Positions 51,351 through 59,970 of a stretch of DNA of 64,000 nucleotides are shown in pieces. Below the pieces are notes generated by a model. That model was not told where the DNA came from and ran no database searches. It saw only the letters and a list, made by a program, of their open reading frames with translations. The position numbers and the translations under genes were made by a program. The first letter of the stretch is position 1. Every line of letters starts with the position of its first letter. Origin of the DNA: Domibacillus iocasae (GTDB lineage Bacteria; Bacillota; Bacilli; Bacillales; Domibacillaceae); the NCBI RefSeq assembly GCF_001750285.1, contig NZ_MAMP01000024.1, positions 310,001 through 374,000 of the forward strand. Reading direction: 5' to 3'.

Positions 51351-51743
51351 GCCATTTCTATCACCGCTTGTTAATTCGAAGTTTCCGAGTTGATTTACAT
51401 CTATATTCAGCCTGTCGGATGCGTTTAAATAGCGTAATATAGTAATAAACTGTTCTTGATCCATGCCCTGCTTTTCCATCTGCGAGCGCATACTATCGAA
51501 TGGAGGAAGGTCGTCTGTTTCCGTTCCCGCCTTTATAAAAGAAGAAAAGTATTGGGAAACCGCCTCTACTTTTTCTTGGCTGATAAAATTCAAGTTTTCA
51601 AATTCTTTCTTTAAAGCTTCTTCAAACCCATGTAACAAACCGTAAATATGACCGTTATCCACCTTGTTGATTCCTTGTTGCTTTTGAATTTCATATAATT
51701 CACCCAGCACTTTTCCTAACGTCAACGTCAAGTCTTTATCCAC
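51348..51743 (-). CDS. Hypothetical protein, 131 residues
   Basis: Not recognised. A helical, acidic, soluble protein: LTLTLGKVLGELYEIQKQQGINKV, GLLHGFEEALKKEFENL, and QEQFITILRYLNASDRLNIDV near the end. The GTG start is 8 bases after GGAGGG. Its TGA stop begins the hairpin flank of repeat copy B, so its natural terminator was probably there. Confidence 0.65.
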   Translation of the reverse strand: MDKDLTLTLGKVLGELYEIQKQQGINKVDNGHIYGLLHGFEEALKKEFENLNFISQEKVEAVSQYFSSFIKAGTETDDLPPFDSMRSQMEKQGMDQEQFITILRYLNASDRLNIDVNQLGNFELTSGDRNG

Positions 51744-51832
51744 ACCTTATTCCCTCCTTTTTCTTTATCTTAAGCAGATAAAATCAATTTATACGGCTTG
51801 CTTTCGCCGACCTTTTTGAATTTAGCCGGCAT

Positions 51833-52129
51833 TCAACTTGAGCGAAGTTTTTGTGCCGCCAGCCATTCACGCAAAGTGGTTCTGGAAAAATATATTTTTC
51901 TGTTTATCGTTATCGAAGGAATATCCGGATTTTCCTCAATCAATGCTTTTGCCTCTCCTTTCGGTGTACCGATAAAACGATGCACCTCCCCCGCTTCAAT
52001 TAATTCAGGCTCATCTCTTTTTTTAAAATGATCGATAAAGTTTTTTTCTGATGGATTTTTCCAGTTTTTCAGCCCATCCCCAATAAAATAGCCCGCTATA
52101 GCAATTCCCAATCCTAAAAATAAACTCAT
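51833..52129 (-). CDS. Small membrane-anchored protein with possible HTH-like domain
   Basis: 98 residues. The N-terminal hydrophobic segment SLFLGLGIAIAGYFIGDGL anchors it. The C-terminal half (PKGEAKALIEENP..ITINRKIYFSRTTLREWLAAQ) recalls excisionase/MerR-like winged helices, in which a 'I-R-x-I-F-S-R' strand precedes L-x-E-W-L. The ATG at 52,129 follows GAGGAGGG; an earlier in-frame ATG has no site. Function unknown. Confidence 0.6.
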   Translation of the reverse strand: MSLFLGLGIAIAGYFIGDGLKNWKNPSEKNFIDHFKKRDEPELIEAGEVHRFIGTPKGEAKALIEENPDIPSITINRKIYFSRTTLREWLAAQKLRSS

Positions 52130-52205
52130 GGCTTGTCCCTCCTCCTCATTCTTTATCCACTTTCCTATCTTATGAACAACCGGCAACAATCATTTCTTCT
52201 TTTAA

Positions 52206-52234
52206 AATAAAAAAACGCGCCTAAGCACGTTTGT
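52206..52234 (-). terminator. Terminator of desKR
   Basis: AACG-GC/GC-CGTT stem around TTAG followed leftward by TTTTTTT. Confidence 0.7.
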
Positions 52235-52270
52235 CCATTTTAAAAATCAGTATAGCTTTTAAGCAGCTGG

Positions 52271-52870
52271 TCACTTAAACCAGCCTTTTTCTTTCGACTG
52301 GGAAATCGCTTCGATTCGATTTTTCACTTCTAATTTATCAAAAATGGTAGAGATGTAATTACGGACTGTACCGTTTTTTAAATTAAGCTTTTTCGCAATC
52401 TCACCCGTATTTTTCCCTTCTGCTACAAGTTCGAGTACATCTTTTTCCCGCTCTGTCAGCGGGTTCTCTTCACTGTAAAAATCATCCATTAATTCCGGGG
52501 CGTACACTTTACGCCCATCCATAATGCTGCGGATCGAGCTTGCGAGCTCTTCACTCGGACTGTCTTTTAATAAATAGCCGCTCACTTTCGCTTTTAACGC
52601 GCGCTGAAAATAGCCAGTTCGAGCAAATGTTGTTAAAATAATCACCTTGCACGAATCGTTTTTTAACTCTTCAGCGGCTTCAAGACCAGTCTTGATCGGC
52701 ATTTCAATGTCCATAATACAAATGTCGGGCTGCATCTCATGGACAAGCGTTACTGCTTCTTCTCCATTTGCCGCCTGGCCAATCACCTCCATATCGTCTT
52801 CTAAACTGAGAAGCGATCCAAGTGCGCCAAGCAGCATACGCTGATCTTCGGCAATGACAATACGAATCAT
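52271..52870 (-). CDS. desR: DesR response regulator
   Basis: 199 residues. NarL/LuxR-type: receiver with EDQRM, phospho-Asp in DICIMDIEMPIKTG, ILTTFARTGYF, YLLKDSP; C-terminal HTH in LTEREKDVLELVAEGKNTGEIAKKLNLKNGTVRNYISTIFDKL (fragments). Position right after desK (4-bp overlap), beside the desaturase, identifies it as DesR, which switches on des when membranes become too rigid. Confidence 0.93.
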   Translation of the reverse strand: MIRIVIAEDQRMLLGALGSLLSLEDDMEVIGQAANGEEAVTLVHEMQPDICIMDIEMPIKTGLEAAEELKNDSCKVIILTTFARTGYFQRALKAKVSGYLLKDSPSEELASSIRSIMDGRKVYAPELMDDFYSEENPLTEREKDVLELVAEGKNTGEIAKKLNLKNGTVRNYISTIFDKLEVKNRIEAISQSKEKGWFK

Positions 52871-54000
52871 ATTTTCATCTCCCCGTCATGTTGTGTTACA
52901 TTATTTGGGACTGTCATCACAAGTGTCGTACCATTTTTACACTGGATGTCTAAAGTACCGTTGACAAATTCAAGCCGTTCACGCATGCCTGGCAGCCCAC
53001 TTCCTTTCCCAATGTCATGACGGTTCAGGCCAACTCCGTCATCTTTTACAGTCATTCGTACAGCGTCCTCGAGCTGTTGAATTTGAATGTGGCATGAAAA
53101 TGCCTGGCTGTGTTTTACAATATTCGTAACTGCTTCTTTCATACACATGCTTAACACATTTTCTACGAATAGTGACGCCTTTTCAAGCTGAAATGAAGGA
53201 GCGCCTGTGTATTCAATTTGCGCTGCTTTTAACATTTGCTGGACAAGAACCATTTCGTCGTTCACACGAATGCCTCGCATTGAGGAAACAAGATTTCTCA
53301 CTTCATTCAGCGCTGTCCGTGCCGTCTGCTGTACATCCAGCAGTTCACTTTTTGCTTTTTCCGGGTCTTTTTCAATCAGTTTGCGTGCCAAATCACTTTT
53401 CAGTCCAATTAATGACAATTTCTGGCCAAGTGTATCATGCAAGTCGCGGGCAATCCGCTGACGTTCCTCCTGCTTGACCAAGTCTGAAATCCGGTTGTTT
53501 GCCATTTGTAGCTCTGCTTCGAGCTTATCCTGCTTTTTTCGATTGTACAATGTAAATGGCAATAAAATAACGCTAATAAAAACCACAATAATAATGGGCA
53601 GCTGCTGGATAAACAGCGGGTCCTGAACGACAATGTTGTAGTTGATCGATGCGATTGTGCTGACCAGATGAATCACATACGCCGTAACAAACGCCGCACG
53701 GTTGCGGATATTGCCATTGTAATACGCAATATAAAATGAAAAATAAATAAATTGGAACAAAATCGTCATGGTCACGGAAATCCCAACAAGAATGCAAATC
53801 CATAAATAAACCGGCCACTTGGATGATAAAAAAGCAAATCGAAAACTAATAAAAAATAAAATAGTTAATGTGATGCCGACCACAATTTCAATGGTTGAGG
53901 ACGACTGGAAAATAAAGTAAAATGGTAGAAAACTTAAAATGCTCCATATGTATGGAGACAGTCCAGAGCTTCTTTGAAGCGATGCAAATCGTTTTTTCAT
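52867..54000 (-). CDS. desK: DesK thermosensor histidine kinase
   Basis: 377 residues. The N-terminal ~155 residues form four to five membrane helices that sense bilayer thickness or fluidity. A coiled linker (QDKLEAELQMANNRISDLVKQEERQRIARDLHDTLGQKLSL; phospho-His in RDLHDTLG) follows, of HisKA_3 type. The ATPase has MKEAVTNIVKHSQA and GVGLNRHDIGKGSGLPGMRER. It phosphorylates or dephosphorylates DesR. AAAAGG lies before the ATG; a terminator separates it from des. Confidence 0.93.
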   Translation of the reverse strand: MKKRFASLQRSSGLSPYIWSILSFLPFYFIFQSSSTIEIVVGITLTILFFISFRFAFLSSKWPVYLWICILVGISVTMTILFQFIYFSFYIAYYNGNIRNRAAFVTAYVIHLVSTIASINYNIVVQDPLFIQQLPIIIVVFISVILLPFTLYNRKKQDKLEAELQMANNRISDLVKQEERQRIARDLHDTLGQKLSLIGLKSDLARKLIEKDPEKAKSELLDVQQTARTALNEVRNLVSSMRGIRVNDEMVLVQQMLKAAQIEYTGAPSFQLEKASLFVENVLSMCMKEAVTNIVKHSQAFSCHIQIQQLEDAVRMTVKDDGVGLNRHDIGKGSGLPGMRERLEFVNGTLDIQCKNGTTLVMTVPNNVTQHDGEMKI

Positions 54001-54029
54001 AAAACACCTTTTTTGACCTTATTTTAACA

Positions 54030-54067
54030 TAAAAAAGCTGTCCTCATCGAGCGAGGACAGCTTTTCA
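54030..54067 (-). terminator. Terminator between des and desKR
   Basis: AAAAGCTGTCCTC/GAGGACAGCTTTT perfect stem with a leftward TTTTTT. In this layout desKR may depend on partial read-through or its own promoter. Confidence 0.85.
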
Positions 54068-54068
54068 G

Positions 54069-55094
54069 TTAATTAACTGCGCTTCGTTTGTTATGCGCAC
54101 CGTACGTTTTCTTTGCGTCTTTAAAGGTAACAAATTTATCCTGTGCTTCATCCCATAGACGGAATCTCACGGACTGGATACTCGTCCAGAGTGTAATTGT
54201 CGGCACATTTTGAAGCGGCTCTGAATTTGAATGTGCTGCTTCGAGCTGATAGTTTGGCACACGCGGGCTTAAATGATGCACATGATGGAAACCGATGTTG
54301 CCGGTAATCCATTGGAGCGGCTTTGGCAGCTTATAAAAAGAGCTTCCTTCTACTGCCGCTTTCACGTAGTTCCAGTTTTCGTCTTCTTCAAAGTACGAAT
54401 CTTCAAACGTATGCTGTACATAAAACAACCAAACCCCCATCGCGCCGGCGATCCAGAACATCGGACCATGTACAAGCAAAAATGCCTGCCAGCCGACAAG
54501 CCAGCTCATGAGAAGTACGCTGCCAAGAAGAATCACGTTCGTTAAGTACGTGTTCATGCGCTCTTTTTTGCGGGCACCTTTTACATTAAATCGATTGGTA
54601 ATTAAAAACACCCAAATCGGGCCAATTACAAACATGACAAATGGATTGCGGTACAAACGGTACGCAATACGCGTTTTTAGCGGTGCCGCGTAATACTCAT
54701 TCACAGTCATCATCCACATATCACCTGTACCGCGCTTATCTAAATTAGAACTCGTCGCATGATGGACGTTATGGCTATGCTGCCATTGGTCATACGGGAA
54801 AAATGTCAAAACACCTGTCAATGTACCGACAATGCGATTTAATTTCCGGTTTTTGAAAAACGAATGGTGGCAGCAGTCATGAAAAATAATAAAGATGCGC
54901 GTAATAAATCCGGCACCGACAACCGCCAGTCCAAGCGTTAACCAATAAGAGATGGATAAGCTTTGATATGCCAAGTACCAAACAAGTAAAAATGGACCGA
55001 CCGTGTTAATTAATTGGAAAATACTTTTTTGTGTATTTGATTTTTCATAGGGAGCTACTTGCTTCCGTAAAACTTTTGTGTTTTCTTTACTCAT
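54069..55094 (-). CDS. des: Membrane fatty acid desaturase Des (delta-5 type)
   Basis: 341 residues. The three histidine boxes of membrane di-iron desaturases are present: HDCCHHSF, HNVHHATS and HHVHHLSP, among four hydrophobic helices. It introduces a double bond into phospholipid acyl chains to restore fluidity in the cold. The ATG at 55,094 follows GGAGGG by 9 bases, rather than the ATG seven codons earlier, which precedes that site. A DesR-site-like palindrome is upstream. Confidence 0.94.
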   Translation of the reverse strand: MSKENTKVLRKQVAPYEKSNTQKSIFQLINTVGPFLLVWYLAYQSLSISYWLTLGLAVVGAGFITRIFIIFHDCCHHSFFKNRKLNRIVGTLTGVLTFFPYDQWQHSHNVHHATSSNLDKRGTGDMWMMTVNEYYAAPLKTRIAYRLYRNPFVMFVIGPIWVFLITNRFNVKGARKKERMNTYLTNVILLGSVLLMSWLVGWQAFLLVHGPMFWIAGAMGVWLFYVQHTFEDSYFEEDENWNYVKAAVEGSSFYKLPKPLQWITGNIGFHHVHHLSPRVPNYQLEAAHSNSEPLQNVPTITLWTSIQSVRFRLWDEAQDKFVTFKDAKKTYGAHNKRSAVN

Positions 55095-55125
55095 GTTTAC
55101 GTTCCCTCCGCTCATTTATGTACTT

Positions 55126-55193
55126 AGTATAGCGGAGGGAAAACGTCTTGTGCAGTAGCACCCGTCATGCAATTTATATGACACTTGTCATAT
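55126..55193 (-). promoter_or_regulatory. des promoter with candidate DesR palindrome
   Basis: The -10 TATACT (55,126-55,131) has only a poor -35, as expected for an activator-dependent promoter. ATATGACA-AG-TGTCATAT (55,176-55,193) is a perfect 8-bp-arm palindrome about 60 bases upstream. A second partial GCATGAC lies between. Confidence 0.6.
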
Positions 55194-55194
55194 T

Positions 55195-57681
55195 TTATTT
55201 TTCATTTAGCAAATATAACACTTTTGCCGCTTCAGCGCGTGTCGCTGTATTCCCCGGCTTAAATGTTTTGTCCGTTCCTTCCATTAACGTGAGCTGATAT
55301 GCTTTGTGAATGGATTCTTGAAAAGTTCGTCCGTAAGCCGACAGATCGGTAAACGGCAGCGATCCGCTCACTTTTACTTTCCCATGTTCTTTTTCATACG
55401 CACGGACAAGCATAGCCGCCATTTCTGCACGAGTGATCGGTTTAGCTGGTTTAAACATTTCTGTACTCGTTCCCTTTGTAATGCCTGCTTCATAAGCAGC
55501 AGCGATGTCTTGTTTTAGGGACCCACTCACGTCCACGAAAGGAGCTTCTTTTTTAGCTGTCCACTTCATAGAACGTGCGAGCAGACTGACAAATTGACCG
55601 CGTGTGACACTGCCTTCCGGATCAAACGTCTTATCGGTCTTGCCTTTAATGATATCCGCTTCCGCTAAGGCTGTAATATATCGGGCCGCCCAATGATCTG
55701 CCGGCACGTCTATAAATGAATGGTCGATTGATGATCCTCCTTCGCTTAAATCAAGCTCAAAAAGACCAAATCCTTTTTCATTCGTTTCACCTGTATACGT
55801 GATATTTTTTGTTTTTTTCGCAAGAGCCTCCGCTTTCGGATTTGATGTAAAAACAACGGTCGCATTTGTTTTGGCAAACGTCCAGTTATTGTTAACGGCT
55901 GCATCAATTTCTTTAAACTCCATAACATAGTTCATCATCGCCTGACGATTGGAATCCGGTGCTTTTAATACCGTATTCACGCCGCCAGGGTTCATCAGTT
56001 TGCTGCCTGCGGCCCGGTAATCATTTGTTGCCACAATAAATTCCATGTCATCTGTAACCGATTTTCCATTATACTTCACATTTTTAATCCGATTCGCATC
56101 TTCATTGATGAGATTTTGCCCTTTATCGTATTTCGGCAGTGATGTCACATCAATCTCATACGTAACACCGTCGATCACATCGAAATTATAGGTCGGGAAG
56201 TCTGGATTGATTAACGATTGCACTTCTTTTTTTGCTGGGTCAATTTCAATTGTATTAAATTGTCCTGCTGACCACTCCAGCCATTCTTTTAACGTTGCGC
56301 CATCTACTTTTACGGCGTTTACGACATTATTATCGTACAAATACAGGTCTGCGATATTTTTCAGTACGATCGTGCCTGACTTTACATCTGTGTAATCTTC
56401 TACTCCGCCGCGTCCTGCCTTAAACGGTGCGGATGCGGAAAGAACCGGCAATTTTTCATATTGAGTACCTTTCAGTGCGCTTTCTACGTACCATGTTTGT
56501 GCGCGGTTTAAAATCTCCATCGCCGCGTTATCCTGCACGAGACCGAAATACGTATTTAAGTCTCCTTTAAGCTCGCCAACAGGTGTATCCATATACGTAA
56601 TAGTCGCTTCGTGCTCCGCTTTTACCGAATCGATGATGGCAGGATCTGCATCTGCCGTCACCTCTCCCGCAGTGATTGGCTTCAGCGTTGATGTTCCATT
56701 TATGACATCCCATTTGCCGTCCACTTTTTCCACTTGAAGGTCAATTAACCCGATATTATTCCCCCACGAGCCCGGCATCACTGTCGCGACGCCATTAATT
56801 GTTCCAGTCGTATTGTCAATGCCATTCCCGTCTGGGAACGATGGCTTCGCAGCATTTGGAAAGCTTAAATGCTGATGGCCGGTTAAAATCGCATCTACAT
56901 CCGGGATTTGACTTAAATAATAGGAGGCGTTCTCAATGCCTTCTGTATAAGCTTTCATCTTGCCATTCTGGTCATATTCCGCAATGCCAGAGTGCGACAG
57001 GATGACAATGACGTCCGCTCCGGCCTCTTTCATTTCTGGCACTACTTTTTCTGCCGACTTCACAATGTCTTCTACGACTAGTTTGCCTTCTAAATGTTTG
57101 GCATCCCAGTTCATAATCCCTTGCGGCACAAAACCGGTTACGCCGACTTTTATTTTATGTATGCCCCCCTTCATATCTGTCACATTTTTCTCTAAAATCT
57201 TAAAAGGGGTAAAGTATGGATTTCCTTCGTTGTCGTACACATTAGCATTTACATATGGAAAGTCCGCTCCTTCTAGAGCAATATCCATAAAATCCAGTCC
57301 ATAGTTAAACTCATGGTTTCCGATAGTCGCCGCATCATAGCCAAGCTGGTTCATCGCTTTATAAACCGGGTGAACATATCCTTCTTTCATCAGCCCGTTG
57401 TTATACACGTAGTCACCAAGCGGACTGCCTTGAATTAAATCTCCATTATCAAATAAAAGACTATTTTCTGCTTCGCTGCGCAGTTGTTTAATCAGTGTTG
57501 CTGCTTTGGACAGTCCATACGCATTTGTAGTCGACCCTTTGTAATAATCGTAGTTCATTACGTTTGAATGAATGTCTGATGTCTCGACAATACGCAAATT
57601 AACGGTGCCTTCTGCCGCCGCCATATGAGGTAAAAATAAACCCGCTGCGATCAGAGTAACGACTGTCCATGCTTTTTCCAT
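55195..57681 (-). CDS. Cell-surface 5'-nucleotidase / 2',3'-cyclic phosphodiesterase with three SLH domains
   Basis: 828 residues. The signal peptide cleaves near MAAAEG. The calcineurin-like phosphoesterase part has VETSDIHSNVMNYDYY, LFDNGDLIQGSPL, TIGNHEFNYGLD, ILSHSGIAEY and LTGHQHLSFP with all metal ligands. The 5'-nucleotidase C-terminal domain (VQDNAAMEILNRAQ, FIVATNDYRAAG) follows. From about residue 645 three SLH repeats (FIDVPADHWAARYITALAEADIIKG, FVDVSGSLKQDIAAAYEAGITKG, FTDLSAYGRTFQESIHKAYQLTLMEG; in fragments) bind secondary wall polymer. It probably salvages phosphate or nucleosides from external nucleotides. Confidence 0.92.
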   Translation of the reverse strand: MEKAWTVVTLIAAGLFLPHMAAAEGTVNLRIVETSDIHSNVMNYDYYKGSTTNAYGLSKAATLIKQLRSEAENSLLFDNGDLIQGSPLGDYVYNNGLMKEGYVHPVYKAMNQLGYDAATIGNHEFNYGLDFMDIALEGADFPYVNANVYDNEGNPYFTPFKILEKNVTDMKGGIHKIKVGVTGFVPQGIMNWDAKHLEGKLVVEDIVKSAEKVVPEMKEAGADVIVILSHSGIAEYDQNGKMKAYTEGIENASYYLSQIPDVDAILTGHQHLSFPNAAKPSFPDGNGIDNTTGTINGVATVMPGSWGNNIGLIDLQVEKVDGKWDVINGTSTLKPITAGEVTADADPAIIDSVKAEHEATITYMDTPVGELKGDLNTYFGLVQDNAAMEILNRAQTWYVESALKGTQYEKLPVLSASAPFKAGRGGVEDYTDVKSGTIVLKNIADLYLYDNNVVNAVKVDGATLKEWLEWSAGQFNTIEIDPAKKEVQSLINPDFPTYNFDVIDGVTYEIDVTSLPKYDKGQNLINEDANRIKNVKYNGKSVTDDMEFIVATNDYRAAGSKLMNPGGVNTVLKAPDSNRQAMMNYVMEFKEIDAAVNNNWTFAKTNATVVFTSNPKAEALAKKTKNITYTGETNEKGFGLFELDLSEGGSSIDHSFIDVPADHWAARYITALAEADIIKGKTDKTFDPEGSVTRGQFVSLLARSMKWTAKKEAPFVDVSGSLKQDIAAAYEAGITKGTSTEMFKPAKPITRAEMAAMLVRAYEKEHGKVKVSGSLPFTDLSAYGRTFQESIHKAYQLTLMEGTDKTFKPGNTATRAEAAKVLYLLNEK

Positions 57682-57791
57682 ATAACTGCCCCCTAAATTA
57701 TTTTTTTAGTATAAAAATTATAACATGTCCATTAAATAAAAATCAGAAAATTTACAACATTTTTCGCATAAGTTTACAATGTGTTCGCATA
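57682..57791. other. Promoter region of the nucleotidase gene
   Basis: AT-rich sequence upstream of the leftward nucleotidase gene. GGGGGC precedes its ATG. No clear regulator site was recognised. Confidence 0.3.
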
Positions 57792-58276
57792 AAAAAAAGA
57801 CAATTTTTGCAAAGTGACTTTAGGCTGTCGACAAAATCGGCAGTCTTTTTGAAAAAAAGCTTCTATTACCAGAAACGAACAAGCGTCTTGACGGGAAACA
57901 TCGCTTTTTTGAAAGGGTCGATAGGTGAAGCAAAAAGAACTCCGCTTTCGCGGGCAGTATGTGAGCCTCCTCGGCGTTGCCGCTCCTGCGGGGTCTCACG
58001 TCGACTTCTTTTCCAGGAGGAGTCTGCGTCCTTTTGGCTTCATCCCGTTTTTTGGAAGAACAGCGAGCTTTTGTGCCGTTTTTGGCTGGCTTTTATTCGC
58101 GAAAAACGGGTGGGCATCGTAACAGTCCCAATTCGGCGCTGCCGCCATCCGGCTCCAACAAAAAAGCGGCAAATCGAATGAACTTGTTCGCATCCCTGGC
58201 ACAATGGTAAATAAAAAAGGGGGCCGGCAAAAGTTTTCTTTGACTGCACTCTGAAGATACTTTTTGCAAAGTGCTT
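57792..58276. repeat. Interspersed repeat element, copy C, nested in duplicated terminator hairpin
   Basis: The element spans about 57,822-58,250. The left end is AGGCTGTCGACAAAAT; the right end, reversed, is AGAGTGCAGTCAAAG. The interior (57,940-58,060) carries the GC-rich block CTCCGCTTTCGCGGGCAG..GAGCCTCCTCGGCG..GGGGTCTCACGTCG, seen in degenerate form in the other copies. Flanks share TTTTTGCAAAGTG exactly (57,804-57,816 and 58,261-58,273). Read leftward, both look like decayed forms of GCACTTT-GCAA-AAAGTGC, and the left one is followed by T8. Confidence 0.7.
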
Positions 58277-58282
58277 TTTTCA

Positions 58283-59218
58283 TTAAGTACATACTAAAAT
58301 CCGCCTTGAAAAGGTGCCTTTTTTCGCAATGCAGCGATCTTGAATAATAAACCCTGCTTCGCGGATCATCTCTTCAATCGGATCGACCGAAACAACCACT
58401 AGTTTTTTTGCAATCCGCCGGGCGTTTGTTAAAATGGACTGCTGCTCCATCGGCGTCGAATGGGTGTATAAATTGTACGGCATATCGATAATTGCGACGT
58501 CATAATGCGCTTTCGTGTCCTCAATAGGACCAAGCGCCACATCTCCTTCCAGTCCGAAATAAGCAATATTTTCACGGGAGCCGTCCACAACGAGCGGGTT
58601 CATATCACGTCCATCGATATGAATGCCCATCGACAATGCTTCAACGAGGACGGTGCCAATGCCGCAGCACGGATCAATCGCCTTTATTCCAGCTACGCTT
58701 GGGACAGCAATGTTCGCAATTGCCCGTGCATCTCGTGCGCTGAGCGCTGTTGAATATTCACGCGGCTTTTTTATATGCTTCGTCCACAGCCGCTGATTTT
58801 TTTGATAGCGGCCTAAGTACCAGCGGCCGCCGCAGGCAGCAACACCAAAAAGATGGTCCGGATTTTTCAAATCAGCTTCACCGGTGATTTCCCACCCAAT
58901 TGCCCGTTCTATTTCCATTCGTTCAGCATATTCAACTTTTTCGCGAAGCGGCAAGTCATTGATTTTCACAAAAATGACTTTAAATGTTTCTTCACCAAGG
59001 TTCATGCTGCCGGCTTTTTTTATAATGCCGGATGCCGTTTCACTGTCAAGCAGTACGTCTATTTTTTCCCGTATAAATGGGCTGCGGTTCAGATCCAGAT
59101 CAACCTCGCTTTTTATAATCGGACCTTTTGCATTCGGTCCAAAGAAAGCACGCAGTTCCATCTCAGCCAGCTCCTGGTCTTCGGCGCTGTAGTTTACTGT
59201 ATAAATAAATTCGTTCAC
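58283..59218 (-). CDS. TRM11-like SAM-dependent RNA methyltransferase
   Basis: 311 residues. An N-terminal THUMP/ferredoxin-like region of about 150 residues precedes a UPF0020-type methylase. SARDARAIANIAV, IKAIDPCCGIGTVLVEALSMG (SAM motif I), DGRDMNPLVVDGSRENI and VAIIDMPYNLYT, the catalytic D-x-P-Y motif in DMPY form. Likely modifies guanosine N2 in tRNA or rRNA. It is monocistronic; its own terminator was apparently the hairpin now split by repeat copy C. Confidence 0.85.
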   Translation of the reverse strand: MNEFIYTVNYSAEDQELAEMELRAFFGPNAKGPIIKSEVDLDLNRSPFIREKIDVLLDSETASGIIKKAGSMNLGEETFKVIFVKINDLPLREKVEYAERMEIERAIGWEITGEADLKNPDHLFGVAACGGRWYLGRYQKNQRLWTKHIKKPREYSTALSARDARAIANIAVPSVAGIKAIDPCCGIGTVLVEALSMGIHIDGRDMNPLVVDGSRENIAYFGLEGDVALGPIEDTKAHYDVAIIDMPYNLYTHSTPMEQQSILTNARRIAKKLVVVSVDPIEEMIREAGFIIQDRCIAKKGTFSRRILVCT

Positions 59219-59299
59219 ATTTGCCCTCTTTTCCTTTTGTTCTTCTGCTTATTTTGACATACTTTTTATGATTGGGCGGAATCTTTTTTGAACAAAATA

Positions 59300-59343
59300 A
59301 AAAAACCCTGACGATTTATTCGAAATCGTCAGGGTTTTTATCG
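59300..59343. terminator. Terminator of the small acidic protein gene
   Basis: CCCTGACGATTT-ATTCG-AAATCGTCAGGG, flanked by A5 and T5, overlapping the coding end. Confidence 0.9.
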
Positions 59344-59456
59344 GCGGGACGAGGCTCTTTTTTATCTTGTGCCCGCTGCGGTTCAATATCCTCGCCGCGT
59401 TCTTTTTTCTTTTGCTGTTCTACAGAGTCGTTCGACTCGGTATTTTTTTCTGACAT
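59316..59456 (-). CDS. Small highly charged protein, 46 residues
   Basis: MSEKNTESNDSVEQQKKKER begins it and RPADKNPDDFE ends it. Almost wholly polar and probably disordered. AAGGAGG is 10 bases before the ATG at 59,456, and the coding end overlaps a strong terminator, which supports expression. An upstream in-frame ATG at 59,567 lacks a site. No family recognised; composition recalls small spore-associated Bacillus proteins, but that is only a resemblance. Confidence 0.55.
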   Translation of the reverse strand: MSEKNTESNDSVEQQKKKERGEDIEPQRAQDKKEPRPADKNPDDFE

Positions 59457-59641
59457 GTATGTCTGCCTCCTTTGTCTTGCTTCTGTTATGTTATTTCCAC
59501 AATCCCTGAAAACTAAACACAGGTTATTATGTTTTTGTAAGAACATCCCGTGGATGATCGTCTCCATTGATAAACCGGCAAAATGCGGTCATACCGTTGG
59601 AGATCACCTTGTCTTCTTTATACCCTATAGGTTTAAAACAT

Positions 59642-59673
59642 GAAAAAGCCCGCTGCCGGCTGACAGCGGGGTT
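59642..59673 (-). terminator. Terminator of the 58-residue membrane protein gene
   Basis: CCCGCTGTC-AGCC-GGCAGCGGG stem followed leftward by CTTTTT. Confidence 0.85.
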
Positions 59674-59675
59674 GA

Positions 59676-59852
59676 TTATTTCTTTTTTAAAATCGCAAAC
59701 GTGCGCACCATTGAACCGATAAACATGATAAGCGCACCTCCAATTAACAAGACAAGAAATGTCTCTTTTGCAATCGCGCCAAACGGATAAAGAAGCCCGC
59801 AAATAATAGCGATGAAACCAATGGATGTAAGGGCCCAGCCGAGTTTAATCAT
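59676..59852 (-). CDS. 58-residue two-helix membrane protein
   Basis: MIKLGWALTSIGFIAIICGL starts the protein; a loop with YPFGAIAKET leads to the second helix FLVLLIGGALIMFIGSMV and a basic end. CAGGTG lies 6 bases before the ATG at 59,852, and a strong terminator directly follows the stop. Two clean membrane helices with a positive C-terminal tail make a real gene likely. No family is recognised. Confidence 0.7.
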   Translation of the reverse strand: MIKLGWALTSIGFIAIICGLLYPFGAIAKETFLVLLIGGALIMFIGSMVRTFAILKKK

Positions 59853-59970
59853 AAAAGCACCTGCCTGATTTTCTTTTTGTCAGTGTACCATAGATTGTCA
59901 TTCGATTGTTTTTCTTTCGCAAAAACAGTACACTTATTCTATTAAAATTCATGCGAAGGAATGATTCGTT

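Noticed and set aside
57669-58292. Overlapping open frames of 65-170 codons in repeat copy C
   Set aside because: They cross the element in several frames on both strands, are rich in Arg/Ser/Pro as expected from GC-rich repeats, and lack ribosome sites. I treat them as by-products of the repeat.
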